DNA from: JACVRW01 sp963811055
GTDB taxonomy: Bacteria; Actinomycetota; Thermoleophilia; Solirubrobacterales; Thermoleophilaceae
Direction: 5' to 3'
NCBI GenBank assembly: GCA_963811055.1
Contig: CAWEPQ010000001.1
Coordinates: forward strand, 186,001-250,000
Length of the DNA stretch: 64,000 nt
The notes below the pieces were generated by a model. The model saw only the letters and a program-made list of their open reading frames with translations. It was not told where the DNA came from and made no database searches. Of this stretch, positions 41,940 through 50,766 are shown piece by piece. The position numbers were made by a program, and so were the translations under genes. Every line of letters starts with the position of its first letter. Position 1 is the stretch's first letter.

Positions 41940-42595
41940 CGCCCCGCGGCCAGCAGGCGCCCCATCATCCGCACGCGGTCGTCCGCGGCGGCGGGCCAGC
42001 GGTCCGGATCCGGATCCCACCAGGCCCATTCGTCGTGCTCGTCGTCCGCCACGGGCTCCGCGGTGTCGGCCACCGTGGCCAGCCCCACGACCATGGCCAG
42101 CCCGTTCGGGATCCGCACCAACGCCTCGATGCTCAGGCCCTGTGCCTCGAGCTGCCACTCCTCGTGCAGCTCGCGGGGCAGGGTCTCGGCCGGGCTCTCG
42201 CCGAGGTCCACTGCCCCACCGGCGCCGAGCGCCCAGCGCCCCGCCCACGTGGACACCCAGGCGGCGCGGCGGCCTGCCAGCCAACGGCCGTCCTCGGTGC
42301 GCACGACGCAGAGCGCGGTGAGGCTCTCGCAGGCATCGGCGTCCACCAGCCGCAGCGCCCAGCGCGAGGGCTGAAGCTCGAGCGCCAGGCCGCCGTCCAC
42401 CTCCGCGAACGAGGCGAGGCGCGTGGACAGCCCGTCATGGCACGGCGAGCCGCGCTCCCGCAGCGCATCCACCGCGGTGTCGGCCTGCCGGTCGAGGGCC
42501 GGCGGAGGCTCGTAGGCGGTTTCGAGCCAGCGGACCTGCACCTGATCGGGGTGCCACGGCCCGCGTGCCAGGATCCCGGATCGCGACTCGCTCAC
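41936..42595 (-). CDS. Nudix-type hydrolase
   Basis: 219 residues from GTG 42595, which overlaps the stop of the YceH-like gene (GTGA). A non-Nudix N-terminal half (1-90, WLETAYEPPPALDRQADTAV) precedes the Nudix domain. The box GAVDLGESPAETLPRELHEE fits G-x5-E-x7-R-E-x2-E-E, except that the residue after EEWQ is not the usual Gly (EEWQLE). It probably hydrolyses a nucleoside diphosphate derivative; which one is open. Confidence 0.82.
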
Positions 42596-43209
42596 GCGCC
42601 CAGCTCCTCCCGCAGTGCGCGGACCTCGTCCCGCAGCCCGGCGAGCTCGGACTCGAGCTGCTCAACCCGTGCCTCGAGATCGCCGGCAGGCGGAGCTGCC
42701 TGAGACTCCGCTTCGGCCGGCATATCCGACACCTCGCCGAGCAGCTGCTCGTAGCGCTGCTCGCGCTGGCCCGGCCGGCGCGGGAGCAGGCGGATGAGCT
42801 CGCGCTCCTCGAGTCTCCCGAGCGAAGCCCCGAGCTCCTCCTCGCCGAAGCGGTGCATGCGCTCGGTGCGCTGCCGGAGCTCGCCGGGGGTCTGCGCTCC
42901 GCGCAGCATCAGCACGGCCAGCAGACTCACCTGGGCCTCGTCGAGGTCGAGCGTCTCCCCGAGCATGTGGCGGTACTTCATGGAGCGCCCGCTCGACCAG
43001 CTCGCAAGCCGCGTCCAACGCCGCTGTCCGAGCCGATCGAGAGCCGCGCGGATCTCGCTCTCCCCGAGGTCCAGCACCGGATCGCGGTTGGTCGACTGAT
43101 TGCAGGCCAGGCGCAGCGAGTTGAGCGTCAGGGGGTAGGCGTCCGGAGTGGTCCGCTGCTTCTCGATGAGGCAGCCGAGCACCCTTATCTCAACCGCGTC
43201 GGGCTCCAC
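42592..43209 (-). CDS. YceH-like (UPF0502/DUF480) protein
   Basis: 205 residues from GTG 43209 (EPDAVEIRVLGCLIEKQRTT), the typical N-terminus; upstream sequence in this frame is not family-like. Two winged-helix modules follow: DAYPLTLNSLRLACNQSTNR, DPVLDLGESEIRAALDRL, and VSLLAVLMLRGAQTPGELRQ, then a C-terminal coiled coil DLEARVEQLESELAGLRDEV. The family is widespread, presumably DNA-binding, and its function is unknown. It is coupled to the Nudix gene and overlaps the upstream membrane-protein gene by 25 bases. Confidence 0.88.
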   Translation of the reverse strand: MEPDAVEIRVLGCLIEKQRTTPDAYPLTLNSLRLACNQSTNRDPVLDLGESEIRAALDRLGQRRWTRLASWSSGRSMKYRHMLGETLDLDEAQVSLLAVLMLRGAQTPGELRQRTERMHRFGEEELGASLGRLEERELIRLLPRRPGQREQRYEQLLGEVSDMPAEAESQAAPPAGDLEARVEQLESELAGLRDEVRALREELGA

Positions 43210-44030
43210 CGCCAGGAGACTAGAGCGAGCCCCAGGCCCAGCGCGCAGAACACGAGCGCCCACGTGACGAGGTCCCCGGCGTACGCGCTCCACACGCCCT
43301 TCACCGCCGGTCCCACGTCGCCGTCCGCCAGCGCGTACCCACTCTCAGCGCTCGCCGCCGCCACCTGCTCGGACACCAGGAGCACCGCGAGGAGCAGCGC
43401 GGAGCCGATTCCCACGGCCAGCCCTATCCGGGTGAGCGCGATGCGCCGGTCGGGCGCCACCGTCCATGCCGCAGCGAGGAGGCCCAGCCCGATCGCGAGC
43501 AGGACGATGCCGAGCGGCCCGAGGTCGTCGGCGGCGCGCAGGGCACGAATCCCCGGGTGACGGCGCTCGATCTCGAGCAGCCGCGTCTCGGCCCCCACCG
43601 GGATGCTGTCCGCGAGCCCGGGCGCCACCGACTCGAGCGTGGGCGCGATCGCTCGGCCCACGTTCGGCACATCGAAGAACACGTCGTCGTCCCCGCCGGA
43701 GAACACCGCGTCGTGGGTGGCCGCGGCGGCCCTCCTGAAGGCACGCTGAAAGCTCGGCGAGCGGATGGCGCGGTCCACGGTGGCCTCCAGCTCCGGTGCC
43801 GTGCCCAGCCCGAGCCCGGTGGTGCCCAGCAGCTGACCCGCCACCTCGCGCGCGACCACGTCGCGAACCTCGCGCTCGTTCAGGGTGTCCACGGCGCGGT
43901 CGCTGAACGAGTCCCTGTCCACCACCTGGCTCTGGGCGTACAGGACGACGCCTCCTACGAGGCTCAGCACCGCGCCGGCGAGCACCAGCAGGACGCTCGT
44001 GGTTCCCCTGCTAGCCGCGGAGGACTTCAC
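43185..44030 (-). CDS. Membrane protein with extracytoplasmic helical domain
   Basis: 281 residues from GTG 44030, overlapping the amine oxidase end by 20 bases. A first span (10-32, TSVLLVLAGAVLSLVGGVVL) is followed by an outer helical domain (about 35-175: VDRDSFSDRAVDTLNEREVR, SPSFQRAFRRAAAATHDAVF). Three more spans then run to the C-terminus. The outer domain has the same pattern as residues 40-178 of the PLC-fusion protein at 33382-35523. This suggests a shared membrane module that can carry an enzyme or stand alone. No catalytic residue is seen. Confidence 0.7.
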   Translation of the reverse strand: MKSSAASRGTTSVLLVLAGAVLSLVGGVVLYAQSQVVDRDSFSDRAVDTLNEREVRDVVAREVAGQLLGTTGLGLGTAPELEATVDRAIRSPSFQRAFRRAAAATHDAVFSGGDDDVFFDVPNVGRAIAPTLESVAPGLADSIPVGAETRLLEIERRHPGIRALRAADDLGPLGIVLLAIGLGLLAAAWTVAPDRRIALTRIGLAVGIGSALLLAVLLVSEQVAAASAESGYALADGDVGPAVKGVWSAYAGDLVTWALVFCALGLGLALVSWRWSPTRLR

Positions 44031-45480
44031 GCGCGGCGCGCTCACCCGAGCGCACGGCGCCGTCCATGTACCCCATCCAGTACGTGGACGTCTCGGTGCC
44101 CGCCCAGTGGATCTTCCCCACCGCGCGGCGCAGGGCAGCTCCGTACTCGTAGAGCACGCCGGGGGCGGTGAAACCCACCGGACAGCCGCGGGTCCAGACC
44201 TCTTTGCTCCAGTCCTGCTCGAAGTAGCTCTTTGGCTTGAGCGCCTTCGCGCCGTAGTAGTCGGCGAAGTTCTTGAGCACCGCGGCGCGCCGTGCGGCCT
44301 TTGAGCGCTCCGCCCACACGCGCGCATCGTGGCCCCCGACGAAGCCGAGCATCACGCCGGGCTTGCCGTCACGCGGGCTCGAGTCGAACGTGGTGCGCGC
44401 CGGGCCCGAATCCGCGGCCGCCTGGCCCGACAGGTTCTCGTCGCGCCAGAACGGGGTGTCGTAGATCGCCTCGCACTTGATCAGCGTGCCCTGCGGCATC
44501 CGCTGCACCAGCTGCGCGCGCTTGGCCGGGAGCGCCGGGTGGTACTCGATCTGCCCGGTGAGGGTGGGCGGAATGGCCACGATCACGCGCTTGGCGTGCA
44601 CCTCGAGACCGTCGGCGTGGATCTGCACGCCGCCCTTCTTCTGCGTGATCCCGCGCACCGGCACGCCCAGCTCAACGCGGTGGCCGAGCGCCTTGGCCAT
44701 GCGGAGGGCGATCAGCTGCGTGCCGCCGTCGAGGCGGCTCTCCTGAGCGCCCCCGCCGGTGGTGATCAGCCGCAGCAGGTTGCCGGGGTTCTTCTCGTTC
44801 CCCGCGGCGGCGATGTAGAAGAGCACGTAGAGCAGGGACAGGTCGCGCGTCTCGGCGCCCCAGTTCGGCTGCACGGCGGTGGTGAGAAGGGTCTTGCCTC
44901 CCTCGGTCTTCAGGTTCGTCTGTGCCCAGGTCTCGAGGGTCTGCGAGTCGAGCTCCGCCGCTCGCGGGGAGTTCCAGGGCGCGGCCACTCCAACCTGCTG
45001 AGCCAGGCTGCTCAGCCCGAGCAGCGTCGGGAGGTCGGTGGCGAGGTCGGGATCGGGCGGGAGCCCCTCGGCCGGGTAGAGAGTCCGGACGCCCTTGAGG
45101 AACTGGACGTTCGAGCCCTTGTTGTAGGTAGGGAAGGTCTTAACTCCCATCGCCTTGGCGAGCGCCACGATGCGATCCTGGGTCGGGCCGACGAAGGCCG
45201 CCCCCAGGTCCACCACGTCGCCGCCGCCGATGGAGTGGTTCCAGGTGCGCCCGCCCACGCGCTCGCGCGCCTCGAGCACGATCACCGAGCGTCCCGCACG
45301 CTTGAGCGCCCTGGCCGCGGTGAGGCCGGCCAACCCGGCACCCACGATCGCCACATCGGCCCTGCGCCTGCGCGGCCCGTGCTTCGCGCGCTTGGCCTCC
45401 GCGGTGGGTACGGCGGCGGCCGCGGCGCCCACGGCGCCCGCTCCGAGCACCTGCCGACGGGTTACGTTCGCGCGAGCCAT
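44011..45480 (-). CDS. Tat-exported flavin monoamine oxidase
   Basis: 489 residues from ATG 45480. The N-terminus NVTRRQVLGAGAVGAAAAA is a twin-arginine signal. ADVAIVGAGLAGL (41-53) binds FAD, with Glu70 (VLEARERVGGRTW) for the ribose. The end KIHWAGTETSTYWMGYMDGA is the flavin-covering motif of the MAO/polyamine oxidase family. It should oxidise an amine to an aldehyde with release of ammonia and peroxide outside the cytoplasm. Tat export fits folding with FAD in the cytoplasm. Substrate unknown. Confidence 0.9.
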   Translation of the reverse strand: MARANVTRRQVLGAGAVGAAAAAVPTAEAKRAKHGPRRRRADVAIVGAGLAGLTAARALKRAGRSVIVLEARERVGGRTWNHSIGGGDVVDLGAAFVGPTQDRIVALAKAMGVKTFPTYNKGSNVQFLKGVRTLYPAEGLPPDPDLATDLPTLLGLSSLAQQVGVAAPWNSPRAAELDSQTLETWAQTNLKTEGGKTLLTTAVQPNWGAETRDLSLLYVLFYIAAAGNEKNPGNLLRLITTGGGAQESRLDGGTQLIALRMAKALGHRVELGVPVRGITQKKGGVQIHADGLEVHAKRVIVAIPPTLTGQIEYHPALPAKRAQLVQRMPQGTLIKCEAIYDTPFWRDENLSGQAAADSGPARTTFDSSPRDGKPGVMLGFVGGHDARVWAERSKAARRAAVLKNFADYYGAKALKPKSYFEQDWSKEVWTRGCPVGFTAPGVLYEYGAALRRAVGKIHWAGTETSTYWMGYMDGAVRSGERAAREVLRG

Positions 45481-45499
45481 AGAGGTGGCGGAGCCTAGT

Positions 45500-46420
45500 T
45501 CATCGAGGCGCCACGCACATCGCCTGAACGTCGGCGAGCGTGAAGCTGCCGTGATCGGTGCCGAGGCCCTGCGCCACCAGCGCCGCGGTGGCGCAACCGA
45601 GCCGGGCCGCCTCGGCGCGATCGCTGCCCAGGTCGAGGCCGCGGAGGAATCCCGCCGAGAAGGCGTCGCCGCAACCGGTGGTGTCCACCACGTCCACCTG
45701 GAACGCCGGCACCGCCACCGCCCCACTCGCATCCACGACCAGAGCTCCGTCGGCACCCCTCGTGGCCGCCACGCAGCCCACGCCGCGCTCCAGCAGGGCG
45801 CGGCAGCCCTCCTCGAGGTCGCCGGCCCCGGTGAACCCGAGCACCTGCTCCTCGTTAGGCAGGAGATAGTCCAGCTCCGGCAGCGCGGGCGCGATCCACT
45901 CGAGCAGTCCGGGCTCGCCCGGCGCCAGCACGTCGGCCGAGGTGATCACCTCGTTCTCGCGCGCGTGCGCGAGAACCTTCGCGGCTTCCTCACCGCCCAT
46001 GAACTCGGGACCGCCGAGGTGGAGATGCGTGGCATCCGCGATGTCGGCCAGCGGCGCGTCGTCGGAGCCGTAGGTGCCGTTGGCGCCGATCACGTGGAAG
46101 GCGGGGCGGTCGCCGTTGGGACGGATCGGCAGCACGCTGGCGGAGGTCTGCGCCTCGCCGCGCTGCACGAGCAGCGACGGGTCCACCCCGGCCCGACGGA
46201 GGAGGAAGACGAGCATCTCTCCCAGCACGTCGTCGCCGATGGCGCCGGCGCTGCGCACCTCGGCGCCGAGCTTCGCGAGCACCAGCGCGGTGCCGCCTGC
46301 CGAACCCGCGGCTGTCACGCGGATCTCGTCCACCAGCTGGCCACCCTGGCCCTCCGGGATCTCGTCGACCGGGCGGGCGAGCACGTCGAGCACGTGCACT
46401 CCCATGGCGATCACCCTCAT
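45500..46420 (-). CDS. PfkB-family carbohydrate kinase
   Basis: 306 residues from ATG 46420, overlapping the aldolase stop (ATGA). GSAGGTALVLAKLGAEVRSA is the first PfkB signature, and DVVDTTGCGDAFSAGFLRGL the second, with catalytic Asp in GCGDAF; the TR-x-GADG turn (ATRGADGALV) is also present. It phosphorylates a sugar or nucleoside. Pairing with a class II aldolase in one operon suggests phosphorylation then cleavage of a sugar, as in fuculose- or ribulose-type pathways. Confidence 0.9.
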   Translation of the reverse strand: MRVIAMGVHVLDVLARPVDEIPEGQGGQLVDEIRVTAAGSAGGTALVLAKLGAEVRSAGAIGDDVLGEMLVFLLRRAGVDPSLLVQRGEAQTSASVLPIRPNGDRPAFHVIGANGTYGSDDAPLADIADATHLHLGGPEFMGGEEAAKVLAHARENEVITSADVLAPGEPGLLEWIAPALPELDYLLPNEEQVLGFTGAGDLEEGCRALLERGVGCVAATRGADGALVVDASGAVAVPAFQVDVVDTTGCGDAFSAGFLRGLDLGSDRAEAARLGCATAALVAQGLGTDHGSFTLADVQAMCVAPR

Positions 46421-47106
46421 CCGGGGGCTCCGTCCGGCGCGGCCGTGCGCACGCCGCCGTAGCCGCGCTCGACCACGGCGCTCAGCACCGCGCCGAGCTC
46501 CGCATCGTCGAGCGTGCGCGGGCTCCCCAGCGTGGCCGCCCGCCAGTAGACCGTGCACGCCCACTCGAGCAGCAGGGCGAGGTCCACCGCCGCCGCCATG
46601 TCGGCCGCGTGAATGAGCGCGCCGTGGTTGGCCATCAGCGCCGCCGTCTTGCCCTCGAGCGCGTCGAGCACGTGGGCAGCCAGCTCGGGAGAGCCGAAGG
46701 TGGCGTAGGGCGCCACCCGCACGGGCCCGCCCAGCGCCAGCATCGCGTAGTGAACGGCGGGCACCTCGTCGAGCACGCACGAGAGCGCGGTGGCCACCGG
46801 AGAGTGGGTGTGCACCACGGCCCGGGTGTCGAAGCGCCCGTACACCCCGAGGTGCAGCCCGAGCTCCGACGTGGGCTCGAGCTCCCCGTGCACCAGCCGG
46901 CCCTCGAGGTCCACCACGCTCACCTGCTCGGCCCGCAGCTCGGCGAGCACGGCGCCCGTGGGGGTCACCGCCACCCGGTCCCCGTGCCGGGCGCTGAGGT
47001 TCCCCGCCGTGCCGAGCACCAGGCCCTCCCGCGCGAGCGAGCGAGCGGCCGCGGCCACCTGCTCGCGCTCGGCGGCAAGCGGCATTTCGGGTCCGTCGGT
47101 GGGCAC
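46417..47106 (-). CDS. Class II aldolase (fuculose-phosphate aldolase-like)
   Basis: 229 residues from GTG 47106 (ATG eight codons on is possible). GTAGNLSARHGDRVAVTPTG is the phosphate and substrate loop. HTHSP carries two zinc-binding His residues, and ANHGALIHA the third, so the FucA/AraD zinc site is complete apart from the acid, probably Glu in the HYAMLALGG region. It cleaves a sugar phosphate into glycolaldehyde- or lactaldehyde-type products plus DHAP-like products. Operon with the PfkB kinase; only 22 bases separate it from the divergent ceramidase gene. Confidence 0.88.
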   Translation of the reverse strand: MPTDGPEMPLAAEREQVAAAARSLAREGLVLGTAGNLSARHGDRVAVTPTGAVLAELRAEQVSVVDLEGRLVHGELEPTSELGLHLGVYGRFDTRAVVHTHSPVATALSCVLDEVPAVHYAMLALGGPVRVAPYATFGSPELAAHVLDALEGKTAALMANHGALIHAADMAAAVDLALLLEWACTVYWRAATLGSPRTLDDAELGAVLSAVVERGYGGVRTAAPDGAPG

Positions 47107-47128
47107 TCGCGGAGGATAGGCTCACCGG

Positions 47129-49387
47129 GTGCCGCGTGGCTTGCGCTCAGCCTTTGTGATCGCGAGCGCCGCTGCCGCGTTGGCCGTCGGGGCAGCTCCC
47201 GCCCTTGCGGGCGGTCCGGTCCTCGAAGCCGGCGTCGGCCGGGCCGACATCACTCCGCCCACCGGCTACATCATGCTCGGCTGGGCCCGCGGCGACGCGC
47301 GGGCGCTCGGCCAGCACACCCGCCTCTACGCCAAGGCGATCGTGCTCCGACGCGGCACCAGCCGCCTGGTGCTCGTGTCCGAGGATCTCAACATGGTGCC
47401 CGGCGGAATGGTCCAGCAGGCGGCCCGGAGCGCCGGCTTCGACGAGCGCGAGGTGATCGTGCAGGGCACGCACACGCACGCCGGACCCACCGGCTACTCG
47501 AACTTTCTGTTCAAGGACCGCGCCTTCGCAACGCCGCAGGCCCCGAGATCGGAGGCCAACCAGCCCGATCCCCGGCTCTACACGTTCATGGTGAGGAGAC
47601 TGGCGCTGGCCATCCGCCGCGCCGATGCCGACCGGCGACCGGCGCTGGCCGGGTGGGGCGCCACGCGGCTCCTGCGCGTGACCCGCAACCGCTCGATCGA
47701 GGCGCACCTGGCCGACCACGGGGTCGAGCGCGCGTTCGGAAAGGGCAGCGCGAGCGAGGATCCGCTCGGCCCGTTCCACCCGATCGACGCGAGCGTGAAC
47801 GTGCTGCGGGTGGACCAGCTGCGCGGCGGGCGGCGCGTGCCGGTGGGCGCGTGGGGCGTGTTCGCGGACCACGGCACGGTCAACAAGTCGACCTTCCCGT
47901 ATTACAACGGCGACCACGCGGCGGCCGCCCATCGCGTGTTCGAGGCCGCCGTGCGCCGCGGCGGCCGCGTTGGTCGCGGTCAGGACGTGGTGCTCGTTTA
48001 CGGCAACGGCGCCGCCGGCGATGTGTCCGCCGGCCTCGACCGCTCCGGGCCCGCCGCGGCCGAGTGGGTCGGTCGCCGTGAGGCGGCCGCGATGCTCTCG
48101 GCCTGGCGGTCGGCGGGGCGCCGCCTCACCCGCGCTCCCGCGCTCGCTTCGCGATGGACGCGGGTGTGCTTCTGCGGCCAGCAGACCCCATTCGGCAGGC
48201 TGGCGGACACAGCCGTGTTCGGCCTCTCCTACCTCACCGGCTCGGAGGAAGGCCGCGGGCCGCTCTTCGATGCCACGGGCAACGCTCTCGAGGGCAGCCG
48301 CCTGGACGCCCCGGTGGAGCCCCAGGGGCGCAAGACGCCCACGCTCACCGACCCCGGCCACACGCTGGAGCCCACGGCGGTGCCGCTCACGGCCGCCCGA
48401 GTGGGCGACCGCGTGCTCGTGTCCGTGCCCGGCGAGATGACCGTCGAGCTGGCTCGCCGCACGCGTGCCGCGGCGCTGCGTGCGATGGCCGGCTCCGGCC
48501 TCCGCCGCGTGGTGGTGGCCGGCTATGCCAACGAGTACGTCTCATACCTCACGACCCCCGAGGAGTACGAGGCCCAGCACTACGAGGGCGGCACGACCGT
48601 GTACGGGCCGGCGAGCGGCGCCTTCGTGGCCTCCGCGCTCGGCGACCTGGCCGGGCGGCTCGCGCACGGCACGGCGGCGCCGGAGCCCTACCCCTTCGAT
48701 TCCACGCGCGGGCTGCGGCCCGACGGTCCGGCGTTCCCCCGCGGCGCGGCCACGGGGCGCATCGTGCGCCAGCCGCGCGCGGCCCGGCGCCTCCAGCGGC
48801 CCTCGGTGGCCTGGCGCGGCGGCGCCGACGGGCTCGACCGTCCGCTCGAGCGGGCCTTCGTCTCGGTGCAGCGGCGCACCCCCGGCGGCTGGCGCACGGT
48901 CGACGACGATCGCGGCCTGCGCATCCTCTGGCGCAGCGACGACGACCGCCCGCAGGAACTCGGCATCCCCGTGCTCGACTCGCGGCGTCGCGGCACCTAC
49001 AGAGCCTGGTGGGAGCCGCCCCGGCAGGCGCCCCGGGGCAGTTACCGCTTCGTGGTCACGGCCACCCGCTATCGCCTCGCCTCGCGGCCGTTCGCCCTGA
49101 GGCCGGCCAGGTCGCTGCGGATCGCGAAGCTGCGCTCGCGCCCCGGCCTGCTGGCCCTGGTCCTGCGCTATCCCGCACCGGTACCCGAGCGCGATCTGAC
49201 CATCCGGCCGGGCCGGGCCCGCACGGGCACCGTGAGCGTGCTGGTGGGCGGGCGTCTCCGCGTGCTTCCGCTGGGCGAGGGCGGGGTGCTCCACCTTCGG
49301 CCGGGGCAGGCCGCCGTGCGCGTGCCGGCTGGCGGCGCCCGCGACCGCTACGGGAACGTGAACGGCCGCGCGTTCGTCGCGCGCTGA
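47129..49387 (+). CDS. Secreted neutral/alkaline ceramidase-like protein
   Basis: 752 residues from GTG 47129. Signal peptide (1-27), then AGVGRADITPPTGYIMLGW, the family start. Zinc ligands fit GTHTHAGP (His115/His117) and FADHGT (His248). GAAGDVSAG gives Ser300 as the likely nucleophile. PGEMTVE and YANEYVSYLTTPEEYEAQHY provide the Glu and Tyr ligands. These enzymes cleave the amide bond of ceramides; the bacterial exported ones act on host or environmental sphingolipids. The C-terminal 200 residues form a beta-rich domain longer than in the Pseudomonas enzyme. Stop overlaps the FUSC gene start (TGATG). Confidence 0.87.
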   Translation: MPRGLRSAFVIASAAAALAVGAAPALAGGPVLEAGVGRADITPPTGYIMLGWARGDARALGQHTRLYAKAIVLRRGTSRLVLVSEDLNMVPGGMVQQAARSAGFDEREVIVQGTHTHAGPTGYSNFLFKDRAFATPQAPRSEANQPDPRLYTFMVRRLALAIRRADADRRPALAGWGATRLLRVTRNRSIEAHLADHGVERAFGKGSASEDPLGPFHPIDASVNVLRVDQLRGGRRVPVGAWGVFADHGTVNKSTFPYYNGDHAAAAHRVFEAAVRRGGRVGRGQDVVLVYGNGAAGDVSAGLDRSGPAAAEWVGRREAAAMLSAWRSAGRRLTRAPALASRWTRVCFCGQQTPFGRLADTAVFGLSYLTGSEEGRGPLFDATGNALEGSRLDAPVEPQGRKTPTLTDPGHTLEPTAVPLTAARVGDRVLVSVPGEMTVELARRTRAAALRAMAGSGLRRVVVAGYANEYVSYLTTPEEYEAQHYEGGTTVYGPASGAFVASALGDLAGRLAHGTAAPEPYPFDSTRGLRPDGPAFPRGAATGRIVRQPRAARRLQRPSVAWRGGADGLDRPLERAFVSVQRRTPGGWRTVDDDRGLRILWRSDDDRPQELGIPVLDSRRRGTYRAWWEPPRQAPRGSYRFVVTATRYRLASRPFALRPARSLRIAKLRSRPGLLALVLRYPAPVPERDLTIRPGRARTGTVSVLVGGRLRVLPLGEGGVLHLRPGQAAVRVPAGGARDRYGNVNGRAFVAR

Positions 49388-50514
49388 TGCGCGACCGAGC
49401 ACGCAGCCCGCGCATGAGCGGGGAGGAGCTGCGCGCCGAGGCCGCGGCGCGCTCGCGTGCCGGGATCGAACGCAGGCGCGAATCGATACTCGTCAGCGCC
49501 CGCCCGATTCTCCACACCTCGGTGGCCGCGTCGCTCGCCTGGTTCGCGGCCACGGAGCTGTTCGGCCACCCGCGGCCGTTCTTCGCCCCCGTGGCCGCCG
49601 TGATCACGCTGGGGCTCTCGCTCGGCCAGCGCCGGCGGCGCGCCGTCGAGATGGCCTTCGGCGTGGCGCTCGGGATCCTGGTGGCGGACCTGCTGGTCTT
49701 CCTGATCGGCACCGGCACATGGCAGATCGGCGTGGTGACCGCGCTCGCGATGGGCGCCGCCCTGTTGCTGGGAGGCGGCCCGCTGCTGGTGTCGCAGGCG
49801 GCCACATCGGCAGTGCTGGTGAGCACCATCCAGGTGCCCACCGACGGGATCTCGCTGGCGCGCTTCGTCGACGCCCTGGCGGGGGGAGCGATCGCGCTGG
49901 CCGTGGCCACGCTCCTGCTGCCGGTGGAGCCGGCACAGGTGGTGCGCAGGGCGGTACAGCCGGTGCTCGATCAGCTGGCCCTTGCCCTCGAGACGCTGGC
50001 CGACGCCCTTGACCGGCGCGACCAGGAGACGGCCGAGCTGGCGGTGCTGCGCGCGCGGGAGATCGTGCTCCGGGAGCCGCGTGAGGCGCTCGCCGCCGCC
50101 CGGGACAGCATCCGCCTGACGCTTCGCCCCGACCGCCATCGCCGGCGCGTGGCGCGCTACGCCGACATCGTGTCGTCCCTCGAGCTGGCGGTGAACAACG
50201 TGCGCGTGGTCGCCCGCGGGGTGGGCCGGGCGATCGCGCTCGGCGACGCCACCCCGCCGGGCCTCACCACGGCGGTGGCCAGCCTGGCCGAGGCGGTGCG
50301 GGCTCTGGAGGAGGACGACGACGAGGCCGCCCGGAGCGCGGCTCTGCGTGCCTCCGAGGACGCCAACGCCGTGCTTCAGGAGACCGGCAACATGTCCGCG
50401 CTGCACATCGTGGGGCAGGTGCGCTCGACTGCGGTGGACCTGCTGCGGGCGGCCGGCGTGGAGCATGCGGAGGCCGTGTCAGGCGTGCGCGCCAGCGCGG
50501 CAGGCGCCCCGTAG
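49387..50514 (+). CDS. FUSC-family / aromatic-acid-exporter-like membrane protein
   Basis: 375 residues from ATG 49387. Four to six spans lie in residues 40-180: ILHTSVAASLAWFAATELFG, FFAPVAAVITLGLSLGQRRR, IGVVTALAMGAALLLGGGPL and GAIALAVATLLLP. The GHPRPFFAPVAAVITLGLSL entry and QRRRRAVEMAFGVALGI are typical of the family (ArAE_1/FUSC). A long cytoplasmic helical part (190-375) with acidic EEDDDEAA follows. Members are linked to efflux of aromatic acids, but the substrate here is not known. Coupled to the ceramidase gene by TGATG. Confidence 0.85.
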   Translation: MRDRARSPRMSGEELRAEAAARSRAGIERRRESILVSARPILHTSVAASLAWFAATELFGHPRPFFAPVAAVITLGLSLGQRRRRAVEMAFGVALGILVADLLVFLIGTGTWQIGVVTALAMGAALLLGGGPLLVSQAATSAVLVSTIQVPTDGISLARFVDALAGGAIALAVATLLLPVEPAQVVRRAVQPVLDQLALALETLADALDRRDQETAELAVLRAREIVLREPREALAAARDSIRLTLRPDRHRRRVARYADIVSSLELAVNNVRVVARGVGRAIALGDATPPGLTTAVASLAEAVRALEEDDDEAARSAALRASEDANAVLQETGNMSALHIVGQVRSTAVDLLRAAGVEHAEAVSGVRASAAGAP

Positions 50515-50520
50515 AACGCA

Positions 50521-50549
50521 CAAGGCCCCGCCGTACGAGCGGGGCCTTG
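50521..50549 (+). terminator. Strong hairpin terminator after the FUSC gene
   Basis: CAAGGCCCCGC (50521-50531) and GCGGGGCCTTG (50539-50549) form a perfect 11-bp stem with a 7-base loop, 6 bases past the stop. A TTTT follows 14 bases later, too far for a classic intrinsic site. In GC-rich actinobacteria such stems without a U-tract often suffice. Confidence 0.7.
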
Positions 50550-50766
50550 CCGAGATCCAGATCTTTTCGCGAATTGACGGGGCCGGGAAAGAGCTTTCTA
50601 CCTGTCGCCACGACTTACGGGGGTCCAAGCCCCCAACGCGGCTCCTAGTGCTGCGAGCCCGGAGGGTTCCGTCGCCCGCGAAGCTAGCACCGGTGCACAA
50701 CCCTGTGAACCGGTCCCCGTGCAAAATCTCGCAACTTGCGCAATTTTTTGAGGTCGCCGGTGGGCG
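50550..50766. other. Intergenic region between convergent genes, no gene found
   Basis: It contains GGGGG-TCCAAG-CCCCC at about 50621-50637, an imperfect pair CCTAGTGCT / AGCTAGCACC, and an A/T-rich stretch CGCAATTTTTTGAGG near 50738-50752. The last could end transcripts of the minus-strand gene. I checked by eye for tmRNA, RNase P and SRP RNA motifs and found none. Possibly two terminators plus leftover sequence. Confidence 0.4.

Noticed and set aside
50550..50766. tmRNA, RNase P RNA or SRP RNA gene
   Set aside because: None of the conserved core motifs of these RNAs could be found on either strand.
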